NCBI GenBank assembly: GCA_002281735.1
Contig: NCGK01000003.1
Location: forward strand, 147,216 to 211,215
DNA: 64,000 nt
DNA from: Gammaproteobacteria bacterium 28-57-27
GTDB taxonomy: Bacteria; Pseudomonadota; Gammaproteobacteria; Halothiobacillales; Halothiobacillaceae
Direction: 5' to 3'
Part shown: one piece after another, positions 8,364 through 16,322 of the stretch
How positions within the stretch are numbered: the stretch's first letter is position 1
Layout of the letters: every line of letters begins with the position of its first letter
The notes under the pieces: model-generated
What the model saw: the letters and a program-made list of their open reading frames with translations, nothing else
What the model was told of the DNA's origin: nothing
The model's database searches: none
Program-made: the position numbers and the translations under genes

Positions 8364-9197
8364 ATGTCTATCTCTGCTCCTGATTATTCCGCCTATCCCG
8401 TGCAAGCACTGCTCGAGTTGCTGGCGGCCTTGCGCCATCCTGAACACGGTTGCCCCTGGGATCAGAAGCAGACCTTCGCCAGTATTGCGCCCTACACGCT
8501 GGAAGAAGCCTACGAAGTGCTGGAAGCGATTGAGCGCAGCGATATGGCCGAGCTGCGCGATGAGTTGGGCGACCTGTTGTTGCAGGTGGTGTACCACGCA
8601 CGTATGGCCGAGGAGGCGGGGCATTTTGCCTTTGATGATGTGGCGCGCAGCATTGTGGAAAAAATGATCCGTCGCCATCCGCATGTATTCGGCGAAGTAC
8701 GCCACGATGACGAGGCCGCGATCAAAACCGCCTGGGAGGCACAGAAAAGCCGCGAACGTGCGGCAAAAAATGCCGATGTCAGCGTCAGCGCGATGGATGG
8801 GGTTGCACTGGCCTTGCCTGCACTGACTCGCGCGGTGAAGCTGGAAAAACGTGCCGCCCGTCTGGGCTTTGACTGGGCGGATGCTGAGGCGGTGTTTCCA
8901 AAAATCGAGGAAGAATTGACCGAATTGCGTGAGGGTATTGCGGCGCAGGATACGGCGAATATTTTTGAAGAAGTCGGCGATGTGCTGTTCGCCGTGACCA
9001 ATCTGGCGCGCAAACTGGGCGTCGATCCAGAGGCCGCGTTACGCGCCAGCAATGCCAAGTTTGAGCTGCGTTTCAAGGGCATGGAAAGCCTTGCGGCGGA
9101 GCAGGGCAGGGTATTAGACGCGATGAGTGCTGAAGAACTGGAGACGCTTTATATCCAGGCCAAACGCAAGCTTGTGGAAAATAAGCCGGACGAATGA
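8364..9197 (+). CDS. mazG: Nucleoside triphosphate pyrophosphohydrolase MazG
   Basis: MazG hydrolyses (d)NTPs to monophosphates and pyrophosphate, and in E. coli also influences ppGpp levels. The 277-residue protein has the two-repeat MazG layout. The N-terminal half shows CPWDQKQTFASI, EEAYEVLEAI and ELGDLLLQVVYHA; the C-terminal half shows EELTELREGI and EEVGDVLFAVTNLARKLG. The EExxE and ExxD metal-binding motifs are intact in both halves. It follows the NERD gene by six bases. Confidence 0.95.
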   Translation: MSISAPDYSAYPVQALLELLAALRHPEHGCPWDQKQTFASIAPYTLEEAYEVLEAIERSDMAELRDELGDLLLQVVYHARMAEEAGHFAFDDVARSIVEKMIRRHPHVFGEVRHDDEAAIKTAWEAQKSRERAAKNADVSVSAMDGVALALPALTRAVKLEKRAARLGFDWADAEAVFPKIEEELTELREGIAAQDTANIFEEVGDVLFAVTNLARKLGVDPEAALRASNAKFELRFKGMESLAAEQGRVLDAMSAEELETLYIQAKRKLVENKPDE

Positions 9198-9231
9198 CCC
9201 GGCTCGGAAATGTCTTCAGTTTCCGTTCGTC

Positions 9232-9275
9232 CTGAGCTTGTCGAAGGGCATGGGGGCAGGCTTCGACAAGCTCAG
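9232..9275. repeat. CTGAGCTTGTCGAAG palindrome between convergent genes
   Basis: The 15-base arms CTGAGCTTGTCGAAG (9232-9246) and CTTCGACAAGCTCAG (9261-9275) are perfect inverted repeats with a 14-base loop. This motif is a widely seen intergenic repeat in Proteobacteria. It lies between the convergent mazG and yhcG-like genes and could act as a two-way transcription barrier. Confidence 0.75.
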
Positions 9276-9344
9276 CCTGAACAGGGGTATTCAAACTTCA
9301 TCTGGCCGGATCAGTGTTTGAGACGGCCACCCGCGAAAAAACAG

Positions 9345-10364
9345 TCATTCTCGTTCTTCGGCATCGCGTAACGTTTGCTCCAGCTCGTGGCGCAGCGCCT
9401 CCCGGTCGGGCAGATACAACTGATATTTCTGTACGAAAAGCTGGCTATTCAACTGGTACGTTGCATATTCCACCAGCAATTCGTCTTTGTTGCGGCTCAG
9501 GATGATGCCGATGGGCGGATTGTCGCCTTCGATGTTTTCTTCATTCGCAAAGTACCCCAGATACAGATTCATCTGGCCAATATCGTGGTGTTGCACCTCG
9601 TTGATTTTGAGATCAATCAGCACGAAGCAGCGCAGGATGCGGTGATAGAAAACCAGATCGACCTTGTAGTGCGTGTTGTTGAGGGTGATGCGGTATTGCC
9701 GCCCGACAAAGGTGAAGCCTTTGCCAAGTTCCAGCAGAAATTGCTGAAGATGATCGCATAAATGGGTTTCGAGCTGGGTTTCCGAGACCCGATAGGGTTC
9801 GGGTATTTTCAGGAACTCGAACACATAAGGCTCGCGCAGTACGTCTGCGGGTTGGGCAATCATCTGCCCCTGCCGGGCGAGTTGCAAAATGCCGGCCTTG
9901 TCTTTGCTCGCTGCAAGCCGCAGGAATAGCGCACTGTCTTTTTGGCGTTTTAATTCGCGTACCGACCAGTGTTCTTGCCCGCATTGCTGTTCATAAAAAC
10001 TACGTTCAAGCGGATCATCGATTTTCAGGAATTCGATCACATGTGACCAGCTCAATAGGTGCGACAGCGTCGCACCTATTGGATAAGCCAGATAAAACTG
10101 GCGAATGCGGATCAGATTACTGCGACTAAATCCCTTGCCAAGCCGCAGACCGAGGTCAACAGCCAGCGTGTCGATCAAGGCCTTGCCATACTCGGCACGG
10201 CTTTTTCCGCTTTGTTCAAACTCGACAATGTGCCGCCCGATCAGCCAGTACGTTTCGATGAGGCGGGTATTGACGGCCTGCATCGCGCCCGCGCGCCCCT
10301 GGGTATAGGTCGCGGAAATCTGTTCCAGCAGATGCGGATAAGCTTCGGTCGTATCGAGAGTCAT
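9345..10364 (-). CDS. YhcG-family protein (DUF1016), PD-(D/E)XK nuclease fold
   Basis: This 339-residue protein has the YhcG layout. An N-terminal helical domain has VNTRLIETYWLIGRHIVEFE and GKGFSRSNLIRIRQFY. The C-terminal nuclease-like domain has the acidic core KVDLVFYHR...FVLIDLK, typical of PD-(D/E)XK enzymes. Such genes are common near restriction loci and in accessory regions; the function is not settled. The ATG at 10364 is chosen because AGGAGG lies nine bases upstream, inside the end of the preceding DUF3592 gene. This suggests translational coupling. Confidence 0.85.
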   Translation of the reverse strand: MTLDTTEAYPHLLEQISATYTQGRAGAMQAVNTRLIETYWLIGRHIVEFEQSGKSRAEYGKALIDTLAVDLGLRLGKGFSRSNLIRIRQFYLAYPIGATLSHLLSWSHVIEFLKIDDPLERSFYEQQCGQEHWSVRELKRQKDSALFLRLAASKDKAGILQLARQGQMIAQPADVLREPYVFEFLKIPEPYRVSETQLETHLCDHLQQFLLELGKGFTFVGRQYRITLNNTHYKVDLVFYHRILRCFVLIDLKINEVQHHDIGQMNLYLGYFANEENIEGDNPPIGIILSRNKDELLVEYATYQLNSQLFVQKYQLYLPDREALRHELEQTLRDAEERE

Positions 10365-10368
10365 CGGA

Positions 10369-10725
10369 TCAATCCTCCTTCCCACTTGTTTTGCCCTCGC
10401 CTGCTACACGGTGGATTGATGGAAAGCGAGAGCAATACTCAAGCAGAATGTTGTCCCCTTTCTTTCCTGAGTAACCGCTGCTCGTTCCGAGTCGAGTCTT
10501 GCCGAGTTGATCGACAAATTCATAGCGGATGAAATTTATATTGCCGCCATGCGATGATCGCGTATTTCCTGAATCGACAATTAAACCGGATACCGTTACC
10601 GGCTCAGCGAGCATGTACTCGTAAACAATCAGGCGGCCGCCAACGACGAATAATCCAATACCAAAAATCGCCGCTACTATCGCGCCGACAAACTGACTTT
10701 GTGATTCATTGAGTCGTATTGGCAT
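10369..10725 (-). CDS. DUF3592-like small membrane protein
   Basis: This 118-residue protein has one clear hydrophobic segment at about residues 13-33 (VGAIVAAIFGIGLFVVGGRL). A beta-rich exported part follows with VSGLIVDSGNTRSS and NINFIRYEFVD, the pattern of DUF3592 proteins. The start at 10725 is chosen because the earlier in-frame part lacks protein-like character and overlaps the preceding gene end. Its stop is four bases from the yhcG-like start, whose ribosome site it contains. Function unknown. Confidence 0.6.
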   Translation of the reverse strand: MPIRLNESQSQFVGAIVAAIFGIGLFVVGGRLIVYEYMLAEPVTVSGLIVDSGNTRSSHGGNINFIRYEFVDQLGKTRLGTSSGYSGKKGDNILLEYCSRFPSIHRVAGEGKTSGKED

Positions 10726-10746
10726 GGTTTGTCCACTAATGCTGGA

Positions 10747-10753
10747 GTTAGGC
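10747..10753 (-). other. Truncated attC-like end (R'' box) at the stop of the 134-residue gene
   Basis: On the minus strand the sequence GCCTAAC matches an attC R'' core box and contains the TAA stop of the upstream gene, as often seen in integron cassettes. No matching GTTRRRY box follows before the DUF3592 gene, so the site looks truncated. Confidence 0.45.
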
Positions 10754-11152
10754 CGCACGCTCTGTTGCCACGATGCCCTTGCCGCGCAGCGCGGAGAGGA
10801 TGGCCTGACCCAGACGCTGAAGCAGTGCCTCATGTGTTACACCTTTGAGGCGCTGCTTCAGCGAGGTGTGTGGCTGAATGAAGATGGACCACTGAATCGC
10901 TTGTTGACGATAACCCTCACCTTCTTCCGCCATGCTCGCGCAGCCTATGGTGACTTCCGACTCAGAAGGGTCGAAGTACTCTATCAACCAGCCCCAATCC
11001 TCTCCGAGTGGATAGCTGGTGACGATTCCTTGTTGTGCAAGCGCCTGAGCCAGCCACCAAGCCAGCTCAAAGCCGTAAACCCCCGGGTTGCCCTGGCAGT
11101 CCTCAGGCAGGAGCGGAAGGAACTCGGACGATGTGAATTCGATGCGCCACAT
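10748..11152 (-). CDS. Hypothetical protein in an integron-cassette context
   Basis: This 134-residue soluble protein begins MWRIEFTSSEFLPLLPEDC and contains ELAWWLAQAL, EDWGWLIEYFDPSESEVTIG and a C-terminal helix ending in ATERAA. I do not recognise a functional family. The ATG lies 13 bases after the GTTAGGC end of the attC site at 11166-11255, and its TAA stop is part of another GCCTAAC box. That is the compact layout of an integron gene cassette. Confidence 0.65.
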   Translation of the reverse strand: MWRIEFTSSEFLPLLPEDCQGNPGVYGFELAWWLAQALAQQGIVTSYPLGEDWGWLIEYFDPSESEVTIGCASMAEEGEGYRQQAIQWSIFIQPHTSLKQRLKGVTHEALLQRLGQAILSALRGKGIVATERAA

Positions 11153-11165
11153 GGTTGTTTGTGCG

Positions 11166-11255
11166 GCCTAACGTTGTAGGTAAGGGGCGCTGCGCGGCGC
11201 TTTATCGCGCAGCGTCCAGCGACCGAAGGGAGCGAGGTTGAGCGCCGGGTTAGGC
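11166..11255 (-). repeat. Integron-type attC recombination site
   Basis: Read on the minus strand the site starts with GCCTAAC (11255-11249) and ends 90 bases later with GTTAGGC (11172-11166), perfect complements that fit the R'' (RYYYAAC) and R' (GTTRRRY) boxes. GGCGCTCAACC just inside the first box fits an L'' segment. The middle holds a strong stem (CTGCGCG / CGCGCAG). It lies between two small minus-strand genes, as an attC between two cassettes would. No integrase gene is in the window. Confidence 0.75.
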
Positions 11256-11284
11256 GTTTTCGATAAAAACATAGAAATGATTAT

Positions 11285-11608
11285 TCAGTAGTCTGACTTT
11301 AAGACGAAGAACTGAACGCCTACATCAGAGTCTTTAGGCACACCAGAGAAGGTGTTTAATTCACCATCAAGCAAAACGCCGCCATCAGCAGCAGTTATCC
11401 TGACGTTCGTAATCCCACTCAAATCTTTTGCTGTTCCGCCAAGCCATAAAACCCTAGATGGGTGGCTACCTCTGCTGACATGCCCATCAGCGCCTTGCAC
11501 AACCGTATCATTTTCATGTGCTATTTCGACACGTTGAGCCTCGAATAATTTTGGAGGATTGCCCGCTGTAGAGTTTTCAATAAGTAGAACGTTTGCGATA
11601 TTTTCCAT
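11285..11608 (-). CDS. Hypothetical protein in an integron-cassette context
   Basis: This is a 107-residue protein of alternating short strands and turns (RVLWLGGTAKDLSGI, NVRITAADGGVLLDGEL, VGVQFFVLKSDY) without signal peptide or membrane segment. No family is recognised. Its stop lies 29 bases before the attC site, so gene plus attC form a cassette unit. No attC end is seen upstream of its start, so this is probably the broken edge of an old array. Confidence 0.6.
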   Translation of the reverse strand: MENIANVLLIENSTAGNPPKLFEAQRVEIAHENDTVVQGADGHVSRGSHPSRVLWLGGTAKDLSGITNVRITAADGGVLLDGELNTFSGVPKDSDVGVQFFVLKSDY

Positions 11609-11688
11609 GGGTAAGCCCTAAAAAAGTGTTGGGAATGTTGCGGACATGCTTTTGTCAGTGTGACCAGTGTCCAATGGGGTCAGACTCC

Positions 11689-11808
11689 ATGCCATTAAGT
11701 TAAGCCCCAACTGGTTGAGTGTAAACAATATAAACGCACCATCAACGGGTTGGGTCATTAACTTAATAGCATTGTCCTCTCCCCACCTTTTCCAAAGGGG
11801 GGAGAGGA
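11689..11808. repeat. Palindromic repeat cluster between the cassette genes and mutM
   Basis: ATGCCATTAAGTTAA (11689-11703) and TTAACTTAATAGCAT (11758-11772) are inverted repeats with one mismatch, with further imperfect pairing inside (CCCCAACTGGTTGA with TCAACGGGTTGGG). A second hairpin, CCTCTCCCC...GGGGAGAGG, follows at 11776-11807. Upstream at 11677-11689 is GGGGTCAGACTCC, a string often seen at the edges of REP-type elements. I see no gene in this intergenic stretch. Confidence 0.55.
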
Positions 11809-11836
11809 CGGAAGATCGTAAATAGGTTCTTGCGGC

Positions 11837-12652
11837 TTAGTGCTGACACACCGGGCAATAAAAGCTGCGGCGTTGGGCTTGGGTGATATGTTCAATCGGC
11901 ATGCCGCACACATGACAAGGCTTGCCGCTGCGGCCGTACACATTGAGAGTTTGCTGGAAATAGCCGGGGCGGCCTTCGGGGCTTATAAAGTCGCGCAGGG
12001 TGGTTCCGCCTTGCTGGATGGCTTGTTGCAACAGGCTTTTGATGTGGGTGACGAGGTTTTGCGTGTCGTGCTGACTCAGGCTGTGGCTGGGGCGGCGCGG
12101 GTCGATACCAGCAAGAAACAGGGCTTCGTTGGCGTAGATATTGCCGATACCGACGACAAGATGCGCGTCCATCAGCACAGGTTTGATGGCTGTTTTGCGT
12201 TTGAGCAGCAAGGGGTGCAGCATTTGAGCTGAAAAAGTCTCATCCAGCGGTTCAACGCCAAGTTTGAGCAAAAGCGGGTGCTGCGCGGGCGGGGCGTCTG
12301 TCCACACGAGCGCGCCAAAGCGCCGTGGGTCGTGCAGCCTTAAATTCAGGCCGTTGGCGAGTTCGCATTCAAGGTGGTCATGTTTAAGTCGCGGTGTGCC
12401 GCGTTCCACCAGGCGCAGGCTGCCGGACATGCCCAGATGCACAATCAGGCTGCCATGCTCAAAGTGAATCAAAATGTATTTTGCGCGCCGTTGGATGCTG
12501 CTGGCTGCTTGATGGTGCAGTTTTTGCGCCAGATCGTGATCGACCGGCCAGCGTAGTTTGGGCTGGTAGACATGCGTGCTGAGGATGGTTTGGCCCAGCA
12601 GATGCGGTTCGATGCCGCGTTTGGTAGTTTCAACTTCGGGGAGTTCGGGCAT
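11837..12652 (-). CDS. mutM: Formamidopyrimidine-DNA glycosylase MutM (Fpg)
   Basis: MutM excises 8-oxoguanine and ring-opened purines and nicks the abasic site. The 271-residue protein has the catalytic N-terminal MPELPEVE with Pro2 and Glu3. A lysine in the RRAKYILIHF region matches the family's beta-elimination lysine, and the helix-two-turn-helix GIGNIYANEAL is present. The C-terminal zinc finger (CHVCGMP...YCPVCQH) is complete. Length is typical. The intergenic region before gluQ carries a CCACAGAG-type repeat. Confidence 0.96.
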   Translation of the reverse strand: MPELPEVETTKRGIEPHLLGQTILSTHVYQPKLRWPVDHDLAQKLHHQAASSIQRRAKYILIHFEHGSLIVHLGMSGSLRLVERGTPRLKHDHLECELANGLNLRLHDPRRFGALVWTDAPPAQHPLLLKLGVEPLDETFSAQMLHPLLLKRKTAIKPVLMDAHLVVGIGNIYANEALFLAGIDPRRPSHSLSQHDTQNLVTHIKSLLQQAIQQGGTTLRDFISPEGRPGYFQQTLNVYGRSGKPCHVCGMPIEHITQAQRRSFYCPVCQH

Positions 12653-12678
12653 GGATGTAACCTGGGGAGGAAATTTTA

Positions 12679-12826
12679 GCCACAGAGAGCACAGAGCTCA
12701 CCGAGGGGTGTCATACGGAGATAATGCCAGTGGGTGTCAGGTACGACTTATGAACAGCACTATTTGTGAACAAAACAAGCCTTACTGCAACGCATAGCTC
12801 TCTGTGCCCTCTGTGTTCTCTGTGGC
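12679..12826. repeat. CCACAGAG...CTCTGTGG inverted-repeat element, copy 1
   Basis: GCCACAGAGAGCACAGAG on the left and CTCTGTGTTCTCTGTGGC (imperfectly matching) on the right flank about 110 bases. Related elements occur at 42464-42549, 49249-49398, 53380-53397 and 53494-53661, always between genes. The short ACAGAG units inside each arm make the arms themselves internally repetitive. Confidence 0.7.
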
Positions 12827-12857
12827 TAATTTCTGTGGCTCATTTTTGAGGAGAATT

Positions 12858-13727
12858 ATGCTGATAGGTCGGTTTGCGCCTACGCCGAGTGGGGGGCTGC
12901 ATTTTGGGTCATTGGTGGCTGCCTTGGCGAGTTTTTTGAGCGCAAGGCGGCAGGGTGGGCGCTGGTTGGTGCGTATGGAGGATGTGGATCAGCTGCGTTG
13001 CGAGCCTGGGGCGGATGCGCTGATTTTGCGTCAGTTGGAGCAATACGCTCTGCATTGGGATGGGGATGTGTTGTACCAATCGACGCGCAGCGAAGCGTAT
13101 CGTGCGGCGCGGGATGCTTTGATGCACGCGGGTTGGGCTTATGCCTGTCGTTGTTCGCGCACGCACATTCGCGCTGCCGCCACGCGCTGGAATAGGGAGG
13201 GGGCATTGTATCCCGGCACCTGTCGTTCCTTGGGTTTGCACGCGGCCAAGTCTTTGGTCAAGAATTTAGCCGTTCGTCTGGATACCGCAAAGGTGCAGGC
13301 GGGGGCGATAGTCGAATTTATGGATGGCGCACTTGGGGCGCAGGCGTGCGATGTGGCACAGGATTGGGGCGATTTTGTGCTGTGGCGGGTGGAGGATTTG
13401 GCGGCCTATCACTTGGCGGTGGTGGTGGATGATGCCTGGCAAGGCGTGACCGAAGTGGTGCGCGGCGCGGATTTGCTGGATTCAACCCCGCGCCAGATAT
13501 TGTTGCAGCGGGCTTTGGGCTTGCCCACGCCACGTTATACGCATGTGCCGCTGGCCTTGGCGGCGAATGGGCAGAAGTTGTCGAAGCAGAATCTTGCGCC
13601 GTGCTTGCCGCTGACATCGCCGGGCGAAGACTTGTGGGATGCGCTGGTGTTTTTGGGGGAGAGGCCGCCGCAGGCGTTGTGTGGGGCGTCGCCGGAGGAG
13701 TTGTTGCATTGGGCGTTATCAATGTAG
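12858..13727 (+). CDS. gluQ: Glutamyl-Q tRNA(Asp) synthetase
   Basis: GluQ attaches glutamate to the queuosine base at position 34 of tRNA(Asp). The 289-residue protein corresponds to the catalytic half of glutamyl-tRNA synthetase. It shows the HIGH-like GRFAPTPSGGLHFGS, the zinc-binding CRCS ... YPGTCR segment and the KMSKS-like KLSKQN. The anticodon-binding domain is absent, as expected. The ATG at 12858 has a GAGGAG site; upstream in-frame codons belong to the repeat element. Confidence 0.93.
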   Translation: MLIGRFAPTPSGGLHFGSLVAALASFLSARRQGGRWLVRMEDVDQLRCEPGADALILRQLEQYALHWDGDVLYQSTRSEAYRAARDALMHAGWAYACRCSRTHIRAAATRWNREGALYPGTCRSLGLHAAKSLVKNLAVRLDTAKVQAGAIVEFMDGALGAQACDVAQDWGDFVLWRVEDLAAYHLAVVVDDAWQGVTEVVRGADLLDSTPRQILLQRALGLPTPRYTHVPLALAANGQKLSKQNLAPCLPLTSPGEDLWDALVFLGERPPQALCGASPEELLHWALSM

Positions 13728-13762
13728 GCGGCGCGTCATCGCGCCGAGGACGGCGCGCCTAC
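13724..13762. terminator. Palindrome shared by the 3' ends of two convergent genes
   Basis: GTAGGCGGCGCG and CGGCGCGCCTAC form an imperfect hairpin that starts inside the gluQ stop codon and ends inside the last codons of the convergent lipoprotein gene. A TTTTT follows on the plus strand. It looks like an intergenic repeat used as a terminator-like barrier for gluQ transcripts. Confidence 0.5.
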
Positions 13763-14710
13763 TTTTTGCGCAAGCTGTGGTGCGCTGATGCGCAGCATGG
13801 GCACGGCTGAGGCGCTGTCCACACCTTCTCGCACCACTAGCAGGCTTTGCCCGTCGGCGCTGTAACTTAGGCCTTCGTATTGACGTGCGCCGGGTAGGTG
13901 GATGACCTGCGGTGTGCCTCGCAGGGCTTCGAGCCAGCTTTGTTCGGGGCTGCGCGCAAAAAGGTAAATGTGTGCGTAGCTCAAAAGCGCGACTTCGCTA
14001 CGGTCAGGCGCAAAGGCCATATCGACGGGTTGATGCGTAAACGGTAGCACGCGCAAATCGCCCGGCTCGGTCGTTTCTACGGGTGCATCCAGCGGGGGAA
14101 TGGAGCCTAGCAAACGCAACATTTGGCTGCTTTTGCGTTCCTTGTCTATATTTTGGGGCAGTTCGGCGCGGTAAAGCTGCGGCTTTTCATCACGCTTGCT
14201 GAGGATATAGATGGCGTTGTCATGTTCATCGACGGCCATGGCTTCGGCGTCGCGTGCACCGTCCGGGTAGCGTAGTTCCAGTGTCCATGCGGGCTTGCGG
14301 CTGATTTTTCCTTCAATGCTTTTCGGTTCATTCACTGCATGAAGACGGATGCCGCGTGAACGTCGTGCTCGGTTGTCGCCAATGTCGGCGATTAAAAGAT
14401 AGGGCAGGCCGCCTTGTTTGAAATGGCTAATGGCTTCCCAGTCGTAGGGTTTGACGCCTTCCAGCCAGAGTTCGCCATGCAGTTGGCCTTGAGCATCCAC
14501 GGCATACAACACGGCTTGGGTCGGTGAGGCGTCAAAAAAATTGCGGCTGTCGTTATGCGTCCAGTACAGATTGGGGTGCTGGATGGATTGCGTCAGGCCG
14601 CTGGCCTCGTCGATCTGCACCTTGGCCTGAGTTGCGTCGGCGTTTTGGGGCATGGCCTGGCAGGCGCTGAGCAGGCTCAGGCTGGCAAAAATGAGAAAAA
14701 GGCGTCGCAT
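13736..14710 (-). CDS. Predicted beta-propeller lipoprotein of unknown function
   Basis: The 324-residue protein starts with a lipoprotein signal (LSLLSACQ; lipidated Cys at about residue 17). Repeating strand blocks with propeller-like loops follow (YWTHNDSRNFFD, LYAVDAQGQL, DWEAISHF, YLLIADIGDNRARR, DAEAMAVDEHDNAIYILSK, VDMAFAPDRSEVALLSY, YEGLSYSADGQSLLVV). The IADIGDN and YEG-SYS motifs resemble esterase-like or phytase-like propellers, but no family is certain. The last residues (GAPSSAR) come from the palindrome at 13724-13762. It is probably anchored in the envelope. Confidence 0.7.
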   Translation of the reverse strand: MRRLFLIFASLSLLSACQAMPQNADATQAKVQIDEASGLTQSIQHPNLYWTHNDSRNFFDASPTQAVLYAVDAQGQLHGELWLEGVKPYDWEAISHFKQGGLPYLLIADIGDNRARRSRGIRLHAVNEPKSIEGKISRKPAWTLELRYPDGARDAEAMAVDEHDNAIYILSKRDEKPQLYRAELPQNIDKERKSSQMLRLLGSIPPLDAPVETTEPGDLRVLPFTHQPVDMAFAPDRSEVALLSYAHIYLFARSPEQSWLEALRGTPQVIHLPGARQYEGLSYSADGQSLLVVREGVDSASAVPMLRISAPQLAQKVGAPSSAR

Positions 14711-14770
14711 GGTTCCGGAGTCGAATAAAAAAGCGCGGAAAATCCGCGCTTACATGTGATGTCACAAAAT

Positions 14771-14847
14771 CTGTAGGAGGGGTTTCAACCCCGACTCGCA
14801 GCCAAGCCGACTGAGAAGGCCTTGTCGGGGATAAATCCCCTCCTACA
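14771..14847. repeat. TGTAGGAGGGG...CCCCTCCTACA hairpin
   Basis: TGTAGGAGGGGTTTCAACCC (14771 onward) pairs with GGGGATAAATCCCCTCCTACA at the right edge, and an inner CCCCGAC/GTCGGGG extends the stem. This is a common intergenic repeat type. It lies between the lipoprotein gene's start and the peroxiredoxin gene's end, both on the minus strand, and could terminate the peroxiredoxin transcript. Confidence 0.65.
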
Positions 14848-14860
14848 TGATGGGGAAAAC

Positions 14861-15466
14861 TTACAGTTTGTCAGCTTCGCTGGCGAGGTATTCAGCGACA
14901 CCGCTCGGGTCGGCCTTCATGCCCTTGTCGCCTTCTTTCCAGCCGGCTGGGCAGACTTCGCCGTGTTGTTCGGTGAATTGCAGTGCGTCGATCATGCGCA
15001 GCATTTCGTCGATATTGCGACCCAGCGGCAGGTCGTTGACCACTTGGTGACGCACGGTGCCGGATTTGTCGATCAGGAAGGAGCCACGGAAAGCAACATT
15101 GCCATCTGGGGTTTCGACGTCGTAGGCCTTGCAGATGCCATGGTTCATGTCAGCCACCAAGGTGTAGCGCACCTGGCCGATGCCGCCCTTGTCGATGGGG
15201 GTGTTGCGCCAGGCGTTGTGGGTGAAGTGTGAGTCGATGGATACACCGATCACTTCAACATTGCGCTTGGTGAACTCTTCGATGCGGTGGTCAAAAGCAA
15301 TCAGCTCGGACGGGCAGACGAAGGTGAAGTCCAGCGGGTAGAAAAACACCACCGCATACTTGCCTTTGATGGCGTCGGAAAAATTGTAGTTTTCAATGAT
15401 TTTGCCATTGCCCAATACGGCGGCGGCGGTGAAGTTGGGAGCCTGACGGCCTACGAGTACGCCCAT
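14861..15466 (-). CDS. Typical 2-Cys peroxiredoxin (AhpC/TSA family)
   Basis: This 201-residue cytosolic thiol peroxidase reduces H2O2 and organic peroxides. The peroxidatic Cys51 sits in FYPLDFTFVCPSE and the resolving Cys172 in GEVCPAGW; the GGIG motif (94-97) and a C-terminal extension ending in EYLASEADKL are present. The AAGGAG site lies just upstream of the start. No ahpF or thioredoxin gene is adjacent, so the reductant is not evident. Confidence 0.93.
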   Translation of the reverse strand: MGVLVGRQAPNFTAAAVLGNGKIIENYNFSDAIKGKYAVVFFYPLDFTFVCPSELIAFDHRIEEFTKRNVEVIGVSIDSHFTHNAWRNTPIDKGGIGQVRYTLVADMNHGICKAYDVETPDGNVAFRGSFLIDKSGTVRHQVVNDLPLGRNIDEMLRMIDALQFTEQHGEVCPAGWKEGDKGMKADPSGVAEYLASEADKL

Positions 15467-15553
15467 GCGATGTCTCCTTGGTGGGGTTGAGTGGGGTTGG
15501 ATTGAAAGCCTTGCTGAGTCTAGCGGCAGGGCGCGCTGACCGGAACGATTATT

Positions 15554-15820
<267 letters not shown>

Positions 15821-15841
15821 TCAAAAATCAGGCGCGTGATG

Positions 15842-16318
15842 TTAGCGGAACTTGGCGTGCAGTGCAGCTATGACATTGCTGGGGACAAATTCGCTGACAT
15901 CGCCGTTGAGGCGGGCGATTTCACGCACCAGGGTTGATGAGAGGAAGTTCAGGTTTTCTGCCGGGGTCATGAATACGGTTTCAATGCGCGCATCCAGACG
16001 GCGATTGATGGCGGCGAGCTGCATTTCATATTCAAAATCCGATACCGCGCGCAGGCCACGGATCACGGTTGAAGCGCCATGCTGCGCAGTAAAATCCACT
16101 AACAGGCCATTGAACGACTCGACCTGTACACCCGGCATGGATTGCAGGGCACTGCGCGCCATGGCGGTGCGTTCCTCGTGGTTGAACACGCTGTTTTTGC
16201 TGCTATTTTCGGCCACCGCGACAATCACATGCCCGAACAGTCGGGCGGCGCGCTGGATCACGTCGATATGCCCGAAAGTGATCGGGTCGAAGGTTCCGGG
16301 GTAGATGACGCTGGGCAT
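15842..16318 (-). CDS. coaD: Phosphopantetheine adenylyltransferase CoaD
   Basis: CoaD makes dephospho-CoA from phosphopantetheine and ATP, the penultimate step of CoA synthesis. The 158-residue protein has the nucleotidyltransferase motif YPGTFDPITFGHIDVI, the conserved RGLRAVSDFEYE and the C-terminal FLSSTLVREIA motif. Length is typical. It lies four bases downstream of rsmD on the same strand. Confidence 0.96.
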   Translation of the reverse strand: MPSVIYPGTFDPITFGHIDVIQRAARLFGHVIVAVAENSSKNSVFNHEERTAMARSALQSMPGVQVESFNGLLVDFTAQHGASTVIRGLRAVSDFEYEMQLAAINRRLDARIETVFMTPAENLNFLSSTLVREIARLNGDVSEFVPSNVIAALHAKFR

Positions 16319-16322
16319 GGGC

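Noticed and set aside
11609..11640. A second attC end upstream of the 107-residue gene.
   Set aside because: No GTTRRRY box at the right distance; TTTAGGGC is only a loose resemblance.
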